From Ophioderma brevispina (Eukaryota; Echinodermata; Ophiuroidea; Amphilepidida; Ophiodermatidae): 64,000 nucleotides of DNA. Under the pieces are notes generated by a model, which saw nothing but the letters and a program-made list of their open reading frames with translations, did not search any database and had not been told where the DNA came from. The stretch is taken from positions 1-64,000 of the forward strand of contig JAMKCH010011747.1 in the NCBI GenBank assembly GCA_023653785.1. The letters run 5' to 3'. Of this stretch, positions 49,013 to 61,059 are shown piece after piece (positions within the stretch are counted from its first letter, which is position 1; each line of letters begins with the position of its first letter). The position numbers and the translations under genes were made by a program.

Positions 49013-49519
49013 TCCCTAAAGAGGAGAAAAATTTGGGCGATGTATAGATCAATATATGAGCTTTTGGGCGAGGCATATTCAATATATTTAATTAAGAAGA
49101 AAGAGAAATAGGTTGGAAAATGCTTTCTCGCCGAGAATTGGATTGTAGCACTTATAATCCGGACCAAAAACCCAAACCACAAGGACATTTATCTTCGTTG
49201 GCGTGAATCGAGAAACTTTAGTACGCTCGTAAATCAAACAGTTCTTTTGGGTTCGAAGTCCCCTGTCATTTTCTTTTTCCTTTTATTGTTTAACAACGAC
49301 CAAGTACTATTAAACAATATTCCAAGATATACCTTTTTACTTCTCTAATTCTTTAGATATAGATGTTTTCGTAGGTCTTTTTGTTATAGGCAATAGCGCG
49401 TGATCTATACCATTCCACAAAAATTATGATAAGGACAAAAATAAAAAATATTATATTTAAAAAAAATATATTAACATCTAATTTATGAAAAAACACATAA
49501 AAATTGAAGAGTGACAACA

Positions 49520-50620
49520 ATGATAAAAGCTATCTATCTAACGGCCGCAGCCGAGATGTGTTACCAGCGCCAAATGTCCCTGTTGTCATTAGGTTGGGGA
49601 TGTCAGATGATCCTGATGGCTGTCTCGAGCAATCACATCATATAGTTAAAGGGGCGACGACCCCTTTTTGGCTGGTAACTGCCAACATGTGTGACGTCTG
49701 AGACTGCTTGGTCAATCGCACGATGACGGCAAATCGTGCACGGCGTGGGGCAAAGAAGATGAAATGGAGGGATATCTCCAATATCCGTGGCTTTGGTCTT
49801 GTGCTCACGCCCAGGATATGTTTTGAACTTGCATAAGAAGCTTGGTGTTAAGGTGCCCTCCAGTCTATCCTGTAGCTCTTTTTCATGGTCCAGGTCCAGA
49901 TCCATATAACCGGTACTCTCTACCCAGGCTCTAAAGAATTTCAGCTTGGTTGAATTGAGATACCAGATTGCCATAAGTGGTTGGATTGTAGTTTATTGCA
50001 GGCATTCCAAGCTTGTCTTTGCGTGACAGGAAGTCTTTTCTTGCTGTCGGCATAACATAGGACCTAGATTTGAGTCCTTGACTCTTTGCGTTGGCTACCA
50101 TCTGCTGTGCAGATAGGTTGATGTCACTTTCTCATTGACAGTCATATAGTCAGTTCTTCGTGGCATATTTAGATGTAGCCGGACTTGCCGTCAGGCAGGC
50201 ATTGCAAGTGATGTAGTAGATCTGCGTGCACCACATATCAGGATCAGTTTTAGGCTAGATCATCTGCGTAGTCAAGGTCTGTGAGATGCTGCATTTGGTG
50301 ACGACCGTCTGGAACGCTTGGGTTGATGGTAGTCATTTGTCGTAATGATGTCAAAACTGTCTGAGATGTAATCAACCACGATACAAAGAGATAGGGAGCC
50401 AAGAGTCATCTCCTTGGAGGATTTCCAGTAGTTGTAGGAATCCTTTGTGGGCCTCCAGGTCTGCCACAAAGCTATATGGTTATCATACATGATAGCAATT
50501 GCTTGACAGTCTCATTGGGAACCGTAGGTTGGCGAGATATGCAGCATTACTCCTTTTTACACTGTCAAAAGCCTTGTGAAAAATCTACAAACACAATTGA
50601 AGATTTTCTCTTGGAAAATT
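49520..50620 (-). mobile_element. Non-LTR retrotransposon, 3' half of RT plus C-terminus
   Basis: Read on the minus strand: KAFDSVKRSNAAYL near 50580-50540, IVVDYISDSFD near 50380, a KRSRR block near 50320, the catalytic YADDLA at 50270-50253, then a C-terminal region with DYMTVNE, KLKFFRAWVES, KELQDRLEGT, REHKTKA and PKRGRRPFNY down to 49648, ending near 49530. This matches the C-terminal half of a widespread animal non-LTR element. It is 5' truncated and has several frame changes. Confidence 0.87.
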
Positions 50621-50679
50621 CTCAACTGTCTAGTGATTCTTTCGAGTAGAGTAGTAGGATCAAAATTATGACTTTTCCC

Positions 50680-51480
50680 ACACGGACCCCAAAAAAAAAT
50701 TGCAAACAGAAATTGAAGGTTTCTTGGCTTTTCTGGTAGTAGAAGGTCAGCATAACAATTAGATCAAAAGTTGCACTAAATCGAAGTCCCAGAAAGTGTT
50801 CAAACTAAAACATAACCAAAATGGCCGCCATCCTGCCATTTTGAAAAAAAAAAAATAAAATCTCATATCTCTGGAAAACAATGGGCTACAGGTAAACAAG
50901 GCGCCATCCTTACACTATTAATTCTAGCATAACAATCCATTAAAAAGATTTTATGAAGTTTAGATTCATCTAACATAAAATACATATGGCCGCATCCGTC
51001 CATGTTGAAAAGTAAAATTTCATTTATCTCTGGTACCGGGCTGGGCCAAATGACAAACAAGATATCATTTTCTACTAATTCTAGGATCTAAACAAACCAT
51101 TAAATGGGGTTTTATGAGTTCAGATTTAATCGTGGCCCCCTAAACCAGCATGGCTTGCCATCCGCCATGTTAATTGAAAGTATGAAATCTATGATACCCG
51201 ATGGGCAAAAATGGCAAATAAGATGTTATGAATTTATTTGAGGCATAAGAATGCATTATTCAGAATGGTTGTATAAAGTTTGGAGAGGCATATTGATTGT
51301 CTTCAAAATGGCCACTGCACCATTTTGAAAAAAAAAAATGAACAGTAAATCCTCTATATACTCAGACAGATTACAATGACAAATAAGTGTCATTTTCTAT
51401 TCTGGCTTTTACAAATATATTAGAATAAACATGATATTTTTTTTGTGGGCTATTTGTCCGAAATCTAGCCATGTTGAATT
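50680..51480 (-). repeat. Dispersed repeat with ~150-bp internal units
   Basis: The minus strand repeats an 'atggcggccat...tttatctctg...aatgacatctt' theme about four times. The same family lies on the plus strand at 62300-63190. The end is marked by ggaccccaaaaaaaaattgc at 50679. Confidence 0.82.
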
Positions 51481-51671
51481 TTATCAGTTATAAAATCTAT
51501 CACCATACACATTATGGTGTTTACAGTGTATAATTGCATTTCATTATTCAAGTAACAGAAAGTACTGTTTGCACTATTCACATCTAGTGGGGGGGACTGT
51601 AATGAACAGATCTTATGATGAGTGTCCAAATCCGGATAAAATTGTGAATTTTGGTACACAAGTACTTTAGA

Positions 51672-52484
51672 CATTGATAATCAAACAAATTGATGGAAGC
51701 ACTTGCCCGCCCTTTCATGGCCCCCCAGCTTGGATCAAGTACACAGGGGTAACATTTTTAAAATGTTTCCGATTGTGTTGAAAAGCAAAACCATGATGTT
51801 GTTGATTACACGGATTCCAAAAGGTATAGTTTATACTACCTGTGCGACTTATAGTTTAGAATATGGGTAAAAAATGCGATAAAAAAAGGGCCAATTTTGG
51901 TTTGTACAGGGGCAAAATTAAGTTGCTCCATTTTTGTTAAATGTGGTTTCCAATTGTTGGTTGAGTTTAGCTAATAGAATGAAATATGGATAGTTTTGAC
52001 TATTCTTACGTGTATGGTTATTACCGAAAATGGCGAATAAAGTCACCAGTATTGGCAGCAGCATTGGATTTCTAGGCGACCTGTGACCTATTTTGGTGGA
52101 TAACGTGAAATACTAGAATAACAGGTAAGGCAAAGTATTCCTTATATCAATCCTTTAAGCTAGGGAAACAATTTGCAGCACATATTAACTGGATCAAAGC
52201 AACTTTTAACTTTTGAACCCATTGTACACCCAAAATGACTTTGTCGCATGTTAGTTTGTACCCCATAACTGCCGGAAACTATAAGCATAGATAGTGTAAA
52301 CTATACCTTTTTTTGAATCCTTGTTGACCCAGACAAACACACTGGTGTGCTTTTTGAAACATTATTCAGGAACATTTTAAATTTTTGACCCCCTGTATAA
52401 CCTTGAAACACAAGCGGGGGGCCATGAAGGGGGGGTTGGGCAAGTGATTCCCCAATTTTATGGATTATCAATGCCCTAAAGTTA
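51672..52484. mobile_element. Long-TIR foldback element, copy 3
   Basis: The left arm (cattgataatc, cacttgccc, ttcatggccccccagctt, gtacacaggggtaac, ggattccaaaaggtatag) is matched inverted on the right (attatcaatgcc, ggggggccatgaa, ttttgaatcc, aaactatacc). Arms are 200 bp or more. The inner block is shared with the foldbacks at 26445 and 27517. Confidence 0.87.
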
Positions 52485-52554
52485 ACTTGTGTGCAAAAAA
52501 TTCACCAATTTTATACGGAAGCGCACACTCACTACACTACACCCCCGGTTCCCC

Positions 52555-54170
52555 TGCTAATCATCACCAAAATGTGACAGATGCAAATAGACGAGATCGA
52601 CATGATAATCATAATCATTAGACGGGGTTCTTGATCCATGTTTCCACATGTATGTCCACAAGATGTGGTGGCATTCCATTCTTTCTGCATGCCAGGTGCA
52701 TTTAATTGTGATGCATCCTGAAGAAAAATTCCATCGGATCATTCCAGTGACAACTCTGGTGCAGGACCTGGTGTTCATCAATGAGTGAAGCAATTCCCCC
52801 TTGTACTATCCAAGCCCTCGTCAGTTGGAAATGTTGACATCAGTCTTGCACATCGACTGCATTAGCTGAAATAATTCTCCGATTTTTCTCCTAGGATCCT
52901 GCAGTTTTTGCAGCGGAGGTTTTGGGTTGAAAATCTTTCAGTTTTATAACACCGAAGCACAGTTGGAGCAAACTCTAAACAGTATGTTCTATCAGGAGGC
53001 TGAACTACTTTACCAACTGATGTCTAAAACTCAGAGTATAGACCCTTATCTCCATCTCCTCCAGTTGAGACCCCAAGATCTAACATGGTCAGCCATCATT
53101 TATTCCTCCAACTGTCCCCACATCTGCAATGCCCTTCCTGAGCACATCCTGATACTAATTATTGGGCCAGCTTGAAAAAGGAGGTAATTGCTATATAGGC
53201 GCCAAAGCCATCAGCGGTTATCATACGTTCGTTTTTGTTGTTAATGCCCTGGTATGTCTTTACCATAAAAAAGACTGATTGCTGACCATTGAACAGTGGG
53301 ACACCACTGCATTACAGCCTTCACTTTCTATCCTTTGATCAATTAGGAGCCATATGGGGAGTACAAAATCTCTGGAACAAGCTAATAACACAGGGTCACC
53401 ATGAATTACTTTGAACTTCTTGCCAACTCAAAATATTCCTGAAGTAGTAATTCAACCTGAAATGTATGGACAAACATCAAATTAGAGTAAATGCTATCAC
53501 TGAATAAGCACTTCAGAAGCTCTATATCATACACATGTGTTTTATCCTTGTCTCTGTCAGACGGAAGTAAAGATCATTACAGCTCTATTCTGCATAATGG
53601 AGAAGTAGTATCAATAGACCTGTGTCTTCTCCAATTAGATTTGTTACTTGAATTATGGCATAGCGACTGCCTTTTTTGATATAAACATCTGCATCTCCTT
53701 CTGCAAAGATTATGTGGCAGTATCGTTGTGGCATTCGGTCACCAATTGTTTAAAGAGCCGGTTTATTCAGATCATTGATGAAGGAGAGAAGCTTTTTTCC
53801 TAGCAAATTTGATGTTACATAATTTTTGCGATCCTAGTATTTGCTATGTTCATGTGTGTTTTGTCTTTGGTGTTTAGTTCACCAGTGATCCATTGAAGAC
53901 CAACCGGATGCCTTGCCCACCAATTAAAGTGGTCAACTGGGAAACTATGCATATTCATCTATACCCTTCACACATGGCAAAGACAAGATACTTGCAAAGC
54001 TTGCAGCCAGTGTGAACAGCATGCTCCCTTCACAGGAGAAAAAGGCCTCCTTTTGCTTGAGAAAATATTAAATGCTGGTGATGATTGCAATGTACAAGAT
54101 CTGTTCCAATTAGGAAAAGATACAGTCAAACAAATGGAAGGACAAGCTGACTTTTCTATATAGCTCCCGG
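52555..54170 (-). pseudogene. FEN-like nuclease/Cys-cluster family, decayed copy A
   Basis: Read on the minus strand, from about 54.17 kb downward, with frame changes between blocks. It shows an N-terminal region with LTTLIGGQGIRLVFNGSLV near 53940-53885, TKDKTHM at 53871-53851, FAEGDADVYI at 53708-53679, LIGEDTGLLILLLHYA at 53638-53591, CNDLYFR then KDKTHVYDIELL near 53575-53530, a TTSGIF-VGKK block at 53450-53420 (stop codons replace two expected residues), and a Cys-rich end around 52720-52655 (KCT, then MEC, then TTSCGHTCG across frames). The same blocks in the same order occur at 61.06-61.83 kb. The V-F-D-G / E-G-D-A-D / E-D-T-D-L / G-C-D-T-T...G-x-G-K order resembles FEN1/XPG-type nuclease motifs, and the tail resembles a CXC-type Cys cluster; both comparisons are inference. 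Dead as read. Function and mobility unknown. Confidence 0.7.
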
Positions 54171-54299
54171 ATATAGCTACCGATGGATAAGCTTAAGTCA
54201 CGACCCATTGTAATCGATCGGGCTTTCAAGGGAAGTCGGTAACTGCATGTTCAAAGGTTGTATATTTTCTAATTTATTATTTCTCACTTATAGTAATAT

Positions 54300-55171
54300 G
54301 ATATAACAATTGCTTGCAAATTTCAAATGATGCTCAATATTTCATTTGTATTGACTATATCGATCTCTGCACGGTTATTTACTTCTCATCGCGCATTGCG
54401 TTTTGGCATATGTTTCCCTGTTAAAACTCGTGCAGTGACGACAATCAACTTTGCTTTGTTTTTCGATTGTTCATGATGATATCGATCTCCTGACGGGGGT
54501 ATTTGCTCACAGCTCTCATATTTAGGCTAGATTTGATTTTTAAAATCTGTTGCAGTGGATTCGACAAACCACTTTGACTTGTTTAATGGTTAACTTGTTC
54601 ATTAGTGATTTATAAATTATGAAATTATGATTTGTCTTTGTCATGATGTCTTTTTTATGCTGAAAATATCGTATTTCAAATGTTTTACACATGTGATTTC
54701 CCTTCAATGTCGATCTCTACACAATACTTGCTTTCATATGCCAATCCTTTATGATGGGCTCGTTTCCAAATTAAATCCGTGCAGATTATCGGGAACAACC
54801 ATACATCTTACTTAATTTCAAAGTGCTATGTTCTGATTTCAATCCAAATTTATGCATTCCGGTTCCAGTTGTATACTTTCAATGTTTTTCGCCCATTTTG
54901 TAAAACTTCATTATGATTCTCTACATAATTTGCTCATTTAAAATGTTTGCATTTGTTGTAATAATTTATCTACCTCTGCATTTAGTATTTCTTATGCTGT
55001 GGTCAAGTGTTTATATTCGTCTAAGTTTGCCTAGTTCATCATCTTTGTACTAATGGATAGGATTGGTATCGATCTCTGAACGGGTGTCTGCTCTCTCGCA
55101 TTACCTTTTGGATGCATGTATGCGTGTCCCTATTAATTCGTGCAGTGATCGACAAAATCCACGTTGCTGTT

Positions 55172-55206
<35 letters not shown>

Positions 55207-56000
55207 AGTGTACAATCTGATCTTGTCAATCTCTGCACGGGTACTCTTCGCTCTCCTATTTTCGTGAGTTTCAAAAAAATAACGTACAAGGGAGCTTCGA
55301 CCAACACCCCTTGCTGCTTTTAATTTGTCAATGATTCATTGGAGTATTATGATATAATTCTACATTTTATGGTGTCGTTATATGAATTTATCATGCTAAA
55401 ATGTATGTGTTTGTACAAATTACTGCATTATGATTTCTACCTATTTTATTTTGTTCAATGTCAAATGGTGCATATTTTCTAATGCTACTATTCTAACCTT
55501 ATTATTTAATATTGATCTACTCAATTGATTGACATTTTCCCAATGTGTCCTCCTGTTGATGCTATATTATTGTTAACGGTAACTAGTTTAATGGTATTGA
55601 GTATCGATTATCTGCTTTGCCTCGGAAAATGGGCATGCTCTCTCGACAATACCTTTTCTTTTGATATGCTTTTTCATGACCCTTGCAGTGATCCGATAAT
55701 ACTACTTTTTCAATTATCAGTGGTTCATTTATGTAATATTTTTATGTATGTGATTGCATGTAAAATTTTGAACGTTTCAATGCATGTGTTATGCTGTACC
55801 CCAATGGTTCATTTCCAATGCCTTAAAAAATCACCTTGCTTGGTGACAATTTGAGTGTAATTTTAAGGTATTCTCTGCAGGCTACGCTTCTTTGCTCTAA
55901 TCTTTTGCTAGGTGCTCGTATCGTTCAATTATGTCATTATGTTTTCTTACAACAATTAGCTCTCGTGCAGTGATTGATAAACACCTTCATTGTTTACCTT
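54300..56000. repeat. Degenerate array of ~80-110-bp inverted-repeat units
   Basis: Units start with tcgatctctgcacgg and end with its near reverse complement, cgtgcagtgatcgacaa. Clear examples: 54359-54440, 54480-54566, 54708-54800, 55069-55160, 55610-55715, and 55872-55982 (larger). A left half alone is at 55226. Unit interiors share a gctctctcgcattaccttttgg-like stretch. Spacing is irregular (about 120-390 bp). Confidence 0.8.
55166..55205. repeat. Poly-T run of about 35-40
   Basis: Long uninterrupted T homopolymer inside the array at 54.3-56.0 kb. Confidence 0.95.
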
Positions 56001-56199
56001 CTGAGATGATATACATTACCGCGTGCATCTCAAGTTGGAAAGATAAATGGGGCGTGTAAATGGTAAGATACGGGTTTTTTGAGGATTCTTTTGTTTTGTA
56101 AATAAGATTTTTGTTTTTGTTGTTTTGTAGTAAAATTTTAAAATTATCAATTTTCCTGTAGATATTTTTCACGTCTTGATGTTTGTGGTTTGTACTTTA

Positions 56200-59100
56200 T
56201 GTAGCGCTCAATGTCTCATGTTTAATATTTTGTAGCAAACAAACCAGAGGCAAAACCAATTAATTGGTATTGCTGTTATGCTATCTGCTACAGTCTCATA
56301 GCCCACAACCGTGTTGGCGCTTTGAACACTCTGGATGTATTGCCCCAACACCACATCAATCCGTCCACCTAACCTGACATGTCGCTGATCCCCCCTCTTT
56401 TGATTGCAAAGGTCGTGTAATTTATGTCATGGGGTCACACTCCTGCCATCCATTAATCAATATAATTGAGGGATTCCTCGTAATTGAAGATTCTTAAACA
56501 CGAATTAAGTCACTTTTACGACATAATTTCATAAGATTCTCCTTTCTGTAAGAATTACTCAAAGCTTCAACATCAATCCATTAACTTAAACGATACTGAC
56601 GATAAAACCTCTAATTAAAACGAGTACCACGATTTCAATAATAACAACGCGCATACTGTTCATACTGATTTTTGCTAGCCCGTACTTTCACTGACATAGT
56701 ATTCCTAAACACTTTTCTTAATCCCTCGTTGCTATACCTTAGCCTTTAATTTCCTTTGGAACTTCCGCCTTATTGCTCATAAATACACAAATATTGATTA
56801 GCATAACAGAATTCTTAAACGACCACTAACTCATAAGATTCCCACTTATTAGTTTATATGGTGCAAACTCGGTTCTTGACTGATAACATAATCCCTATGC
56901 CTTCTCTACAATACACATTGATGGTCTAGTCCATTGCCCATTGCCATAGACCGTTTGTCAACTCAACGAGGGGTCAGGGGTGGGGTGCCGTTATACATTT
57001 CCAATGATCAAATTACAACATCCGCCATGATTTAAACCTTAATTAATAGCGAGACTATGGAGTATACGACTTTGTGAGAGAGAAACTGTTCAACCTATGT
57101 AAAAAATATAAATTCTGCGCGATCATATCAGGCTACCCCTGACAGAAATGACCCTTCAAACATTTACCACCAATCTATCAGCCCCAATGATAACTTGATT
57201 GTTGATCGCGACGAAAACCTACCACAGCTTTCTTTTGGCGATTTCAACATTAATATGCTAAAAGGTCCAGGAAATGAGATGATAATACCTAGTCCTAAAT
57301 CTTACGGGGCATGTCTGGTGCCAAAAACAGGGTCCACAGCCAAAAAAATGAATGACACTACACGTAGTTGATCATCAGTAGTGAAAACTATTGATTTTCA
57401 TGTCATGAGTGCATTATGAATAGATTCAACCAGTCACGTGGAATTTTCTATATGTACTATCTGAAAAACAAATCAATTAGTACTTCGATGAAGTCATCAC
57501 AAAACCCATAATTTGAGGCTTTTCGCTGGCGGCCCCTCCTTGTAGACGTTTGACACAAACCACTAATCAATTATTATTTGCATTTCCTGGGACCTTTAAC
57601 ACTTCAACATCCACTCTGATTGTAGACATGAATTTCGGAATTCCATAGATACTCAGCATTCTTTTTATTCACCACTTATCGATCAGGACACCACTCGCGT
57701 CACAACTCGGACATCTTCCCTCCTTGGACAATGTGTGTCACGAATATCATTAAATCATAATAATTACACCAGGTATTCTATACATCGATATAACTGACCC
57801 ACATTCCAGTATTTTTTCACATTATAAATGTTGACGTTTATGACGTAAATTCTGCCGTCGTGACGGAAAAATATAATTATAAACCAAAATGCATACACAA
57901 AATTTCTAAAACTAAATATTATACTAAAAGAAAATAAACAACACTACGATCATTCATGTTTAAAACAGTAAGATCTCCATACTAAATAGGATGATGTCTT
58001 AGATACCCCTTCTGCTGATTTTACATCATACTGACATATCATAAATGTAATTCACCTGACTTTACAACAAGCATTTTCCTATAAATGTTAAATAAGATAA
58101 ATTAACAATACTGTAGCACAAAGATTAGTGAAACCTGCTGGATTAACTGCGGGTATGGAAATAATTAGTATCCAATTAAAACTTATTGTGAACGAATGTA
58201 GCACTAAAATTAATTAAACATCCCAATGACCATAAACTAAAACTAATTAGGTTAAATATGATTGATATGAAATAACACTTGACTAGCTTATTTAAAATTA
58301 AAATCGCGTTAAAAAATAGCTGAGCTTTCAAACAAATTGAACATTTACAAGATGAAACATGTTAAAAAACACTTGCAGTGCCAACAATGTCTAACAATGT
58401 CATCGGCACATGCCCACAAAACATACAGACCCAAGGCTCCTTCACCTTTTCCTGCGCCCATGGGTCTACCAAGATATCCGACACAGGACTATCGGTTCGA
58501 AACAAGTTCAAATCTTCTTGCGACATACTGGTCCTGAACTTGCCTCAAAGACTCCAGTCTTCTTCTTCATTTTTCGGACTTTAGTGATGATCACTCATCC
58601 AAGCTTCTATTCTTTTTCAATCCCATTGATTAAAAGGGATTTTGACATCGTCAAGAAATTCAAAAAAAAATGGCAAAGCGCGGCTAAGACGATTGTTAGC
58701 CCCTCGATCGTTTTCAAAGCGTTTGGGGTCATCTCATCTTTTATCTACCCAAAACCCCTTAACTACATCTTCAATCTTTCCTTGTCAAATGGTATATTCC
58801 CTTCGGGCTCTCCAGGTTGCTAAGGTCATTCCTGTCTTCAAAAAGGAGTGAGAAAAAATGGGAGGAGTGTTTGAAAAAGACCCTTGACCTACTTAGTTCC
58901 TTACAAAGTAAACGCTACTCTCGACAGAGAGAAGGGGTCCGAAAGACATGGGAAAAACCCAAGAACTGGGTAGGGATATCCGCCCTCCCCCCAGCTTATC
59001 TATAACAGCGTGATAATTTCCCTCACCGTTTCCACATCTCCACGATAACCAATATGCTTCGGAAACAACACTCTACTGACCTGCTCTTTGGACATCTGCT

Positions 59101-60255
59101 TAATAAGATTTCTTCTTCTCTTGCTCTTAAATATCATACCATAGGTATATTAATGACTTATCCAAAGCCTTCGACACCATTAAACCACGATATATACTTG
59201 CCAAACTCAACCATATGGGTATTTTGGCCTCTTTGGATTTTCTCTCCAGTTATCTTTCCAACAGACTTCAATTTCTTGTTTTGGTTAACACTCTTCTAGC
59301 CTTCTCACTGTTTCCTGCGTGTCCCTCAGGTTCAATACTGGGTCCCTGCTCATTCTACGCTATGTCAAGATATTCCTTCCTATTCCGGAACATTTCTCTT
59401 TGTATTATTGCCGAGGACATCAACATATTTCATCACACAAAAACCTCGGACACACTCACTAAATTATTTAACAAAGATGTTAATTAATGTATCCAATGGT
59501 TTTTAAAGCCAAAAACTTCGCTTCTTAATGTATCAAAAACTAACTCTATATTCACTTACTAAGAAAAAACACGACTCACCACCAACAAAATATAATTGAC
59601 AAACACACCATTCACCCGTGGACCATTTACAAAATTTCTAGGGTGTAAAATAATTGATCAAAATCTTTCCTGGAAAATAATGCACATCTCAAAAAAACTA
59701 CAAATCAAAGTTACGAAAAACACACGGGATTCTTAGAAAACTCGATACAACCCTTCAAAAACACATCTTATTCTCACATACAACACTTTTTAATACTACC
59801 GTAATATCTCTTAGTAATTAGCTGGGCAAATTACAGACTAGCACTTGATAACAACTATTTTCCATGGACTTCTCCAAATCGAAATAAATTGGACAATATA
59901 TGTCAAAACTCCAAAAGCGAGCCATACGCATCATCAATAAAAACCGAATACACATCTCACAACTAAATCTATGTTCCACCAATCTTTTAAAACACTAAAC
60001 ATTTATGATTTAAACAAACTAAAACCGCGATTTTCAAGGTTTCGTTACACCTCAAACACCCTCCCAAACTCATTTTCAAATTATTCTCAAACGAAAAACG
60101 AGAGTGAGATAGACACAGAGGAGAGCAAACACCAGGAAAAGGAAGGCGAAAACAAAGACAGGACAAACAAAACCAGCACGAAACCGAAGGAAGAGTCAGT
60201 GGAACTATGCAGGGCCCCAAATTTGGGCAATGCATTTAAGTAACTAGCATATAAA
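56200..60255 (+). mobile_element. Jockey/CR1-like LINE (EN-RT), decayed
   Basis: An endonuclease region is recognisable at about 56.95-57.3 kb (a GGV-LYIS-ND-like block near 56980, NSETMEYT near 57045, KKYKFCAII near 57100, GDFNINML at 57236-57262). The RT follows from about 58.4 kb: NYIFNLSLSNGIFPS near 58760, AKVIPVFKK near 58820, RKQHSTDL near 59057, LSKAFDTI in broken frame near 59155, SSYLSNRLQFLV near 59240, VPQGSILGP near 59322 and an AED-NIFH (ADD-equivalent) block near 59410. C-terminal blocks KFLGCKIIDQNLSWK (59630), KLQKRAIRIINK (59910) and LKTLNIYDLNKL (59985) follow. Many stops and indels; 57.35-58.35 kb is nearly unreadable and may contain an insertion. Exact ends are uncertain. 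Confidence 0.88.
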
Positions 60256-61055
60256 ACTCGAAAACCTTAATGACTTTAAAACACGAAACCTAAAAATGAG
60301 GATGATTAATAAATATTCAAATTAGGGTTTAATTTAAGTAATGGCTTTATGTATCAATCTGTCATAAAAAACATTCATGTTATTTATTCCTTAACTGCAA
60401 TACCCTTCCTGTCATCTCATTTCATATATTTCCCATGACTGGTCACAATGGATTCATGCTCCCCTGTGCCTCTGTCTTGTTAAAACAATCTGACAACGTT
60501 ATCCGTCTTGTCTTTCCATAGGTGTTTGTTTTGTCCTTGTCCCGTCCTTGTCTCGTCCCGTACTATCCAGTCTATCCAACCATTTCTTAAATTTTAAATA
60601 TTATTCGATGTATGGTGGGGTCATGACTCAAAGTCCTCCGTACTTATTATGGCCTCTCCGGCATTTGAGTTCATGCCAATACAAAACTCTGCTACATTTT
60701 ATCATTAAAGATGTAATTATTTATTTCTTAATATCTTTAAATAATCATATCTATATATATTCATTATTATAATGTATGACTGAATGAAAAATGCTAATAA
60801 AACTTATCTGCATCGAATTGAAAATGACCAAGATCTTTATTTCAAGATCCTGAGTAGTAATCACAATCTGGGGCAGAACTGTCATTAGAAAGGTGCTTTG
60901 CCATAAACTGTCACCATATCCGCCCTCCATTTGTATGTAGCCAGCAAAGCACACGATTTCTGTATGGCCATTTACGAACATGTGTCCTCCTCAGAGGCCC
61001 CCGCCCCTGACTGAGACAGTGCAAAGATTCATCACTATGTTGTGATTGGAGGTTC
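60256..61055. other. No gene seen
   Basis: AT-rich, short ORFs. The 5' boundary of the coding remnant at 61060 is not clear. Confidence 0.4.
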
Positions 61056-61059
61056 CTTT

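Noticed and set aside
52927..53175. Plus-strand ORF read as a LINE C-terminus
   Set aside because: It had a weak ALPEH similarity, but it is antisense to the nuclease-like copy A, whose block order is far better supported.
58410..58823. 137-codon ORF as a separate gene
   Set aside because: It is part of the decayed LINE reverse transcriptase, whose blocks continue in other frames.
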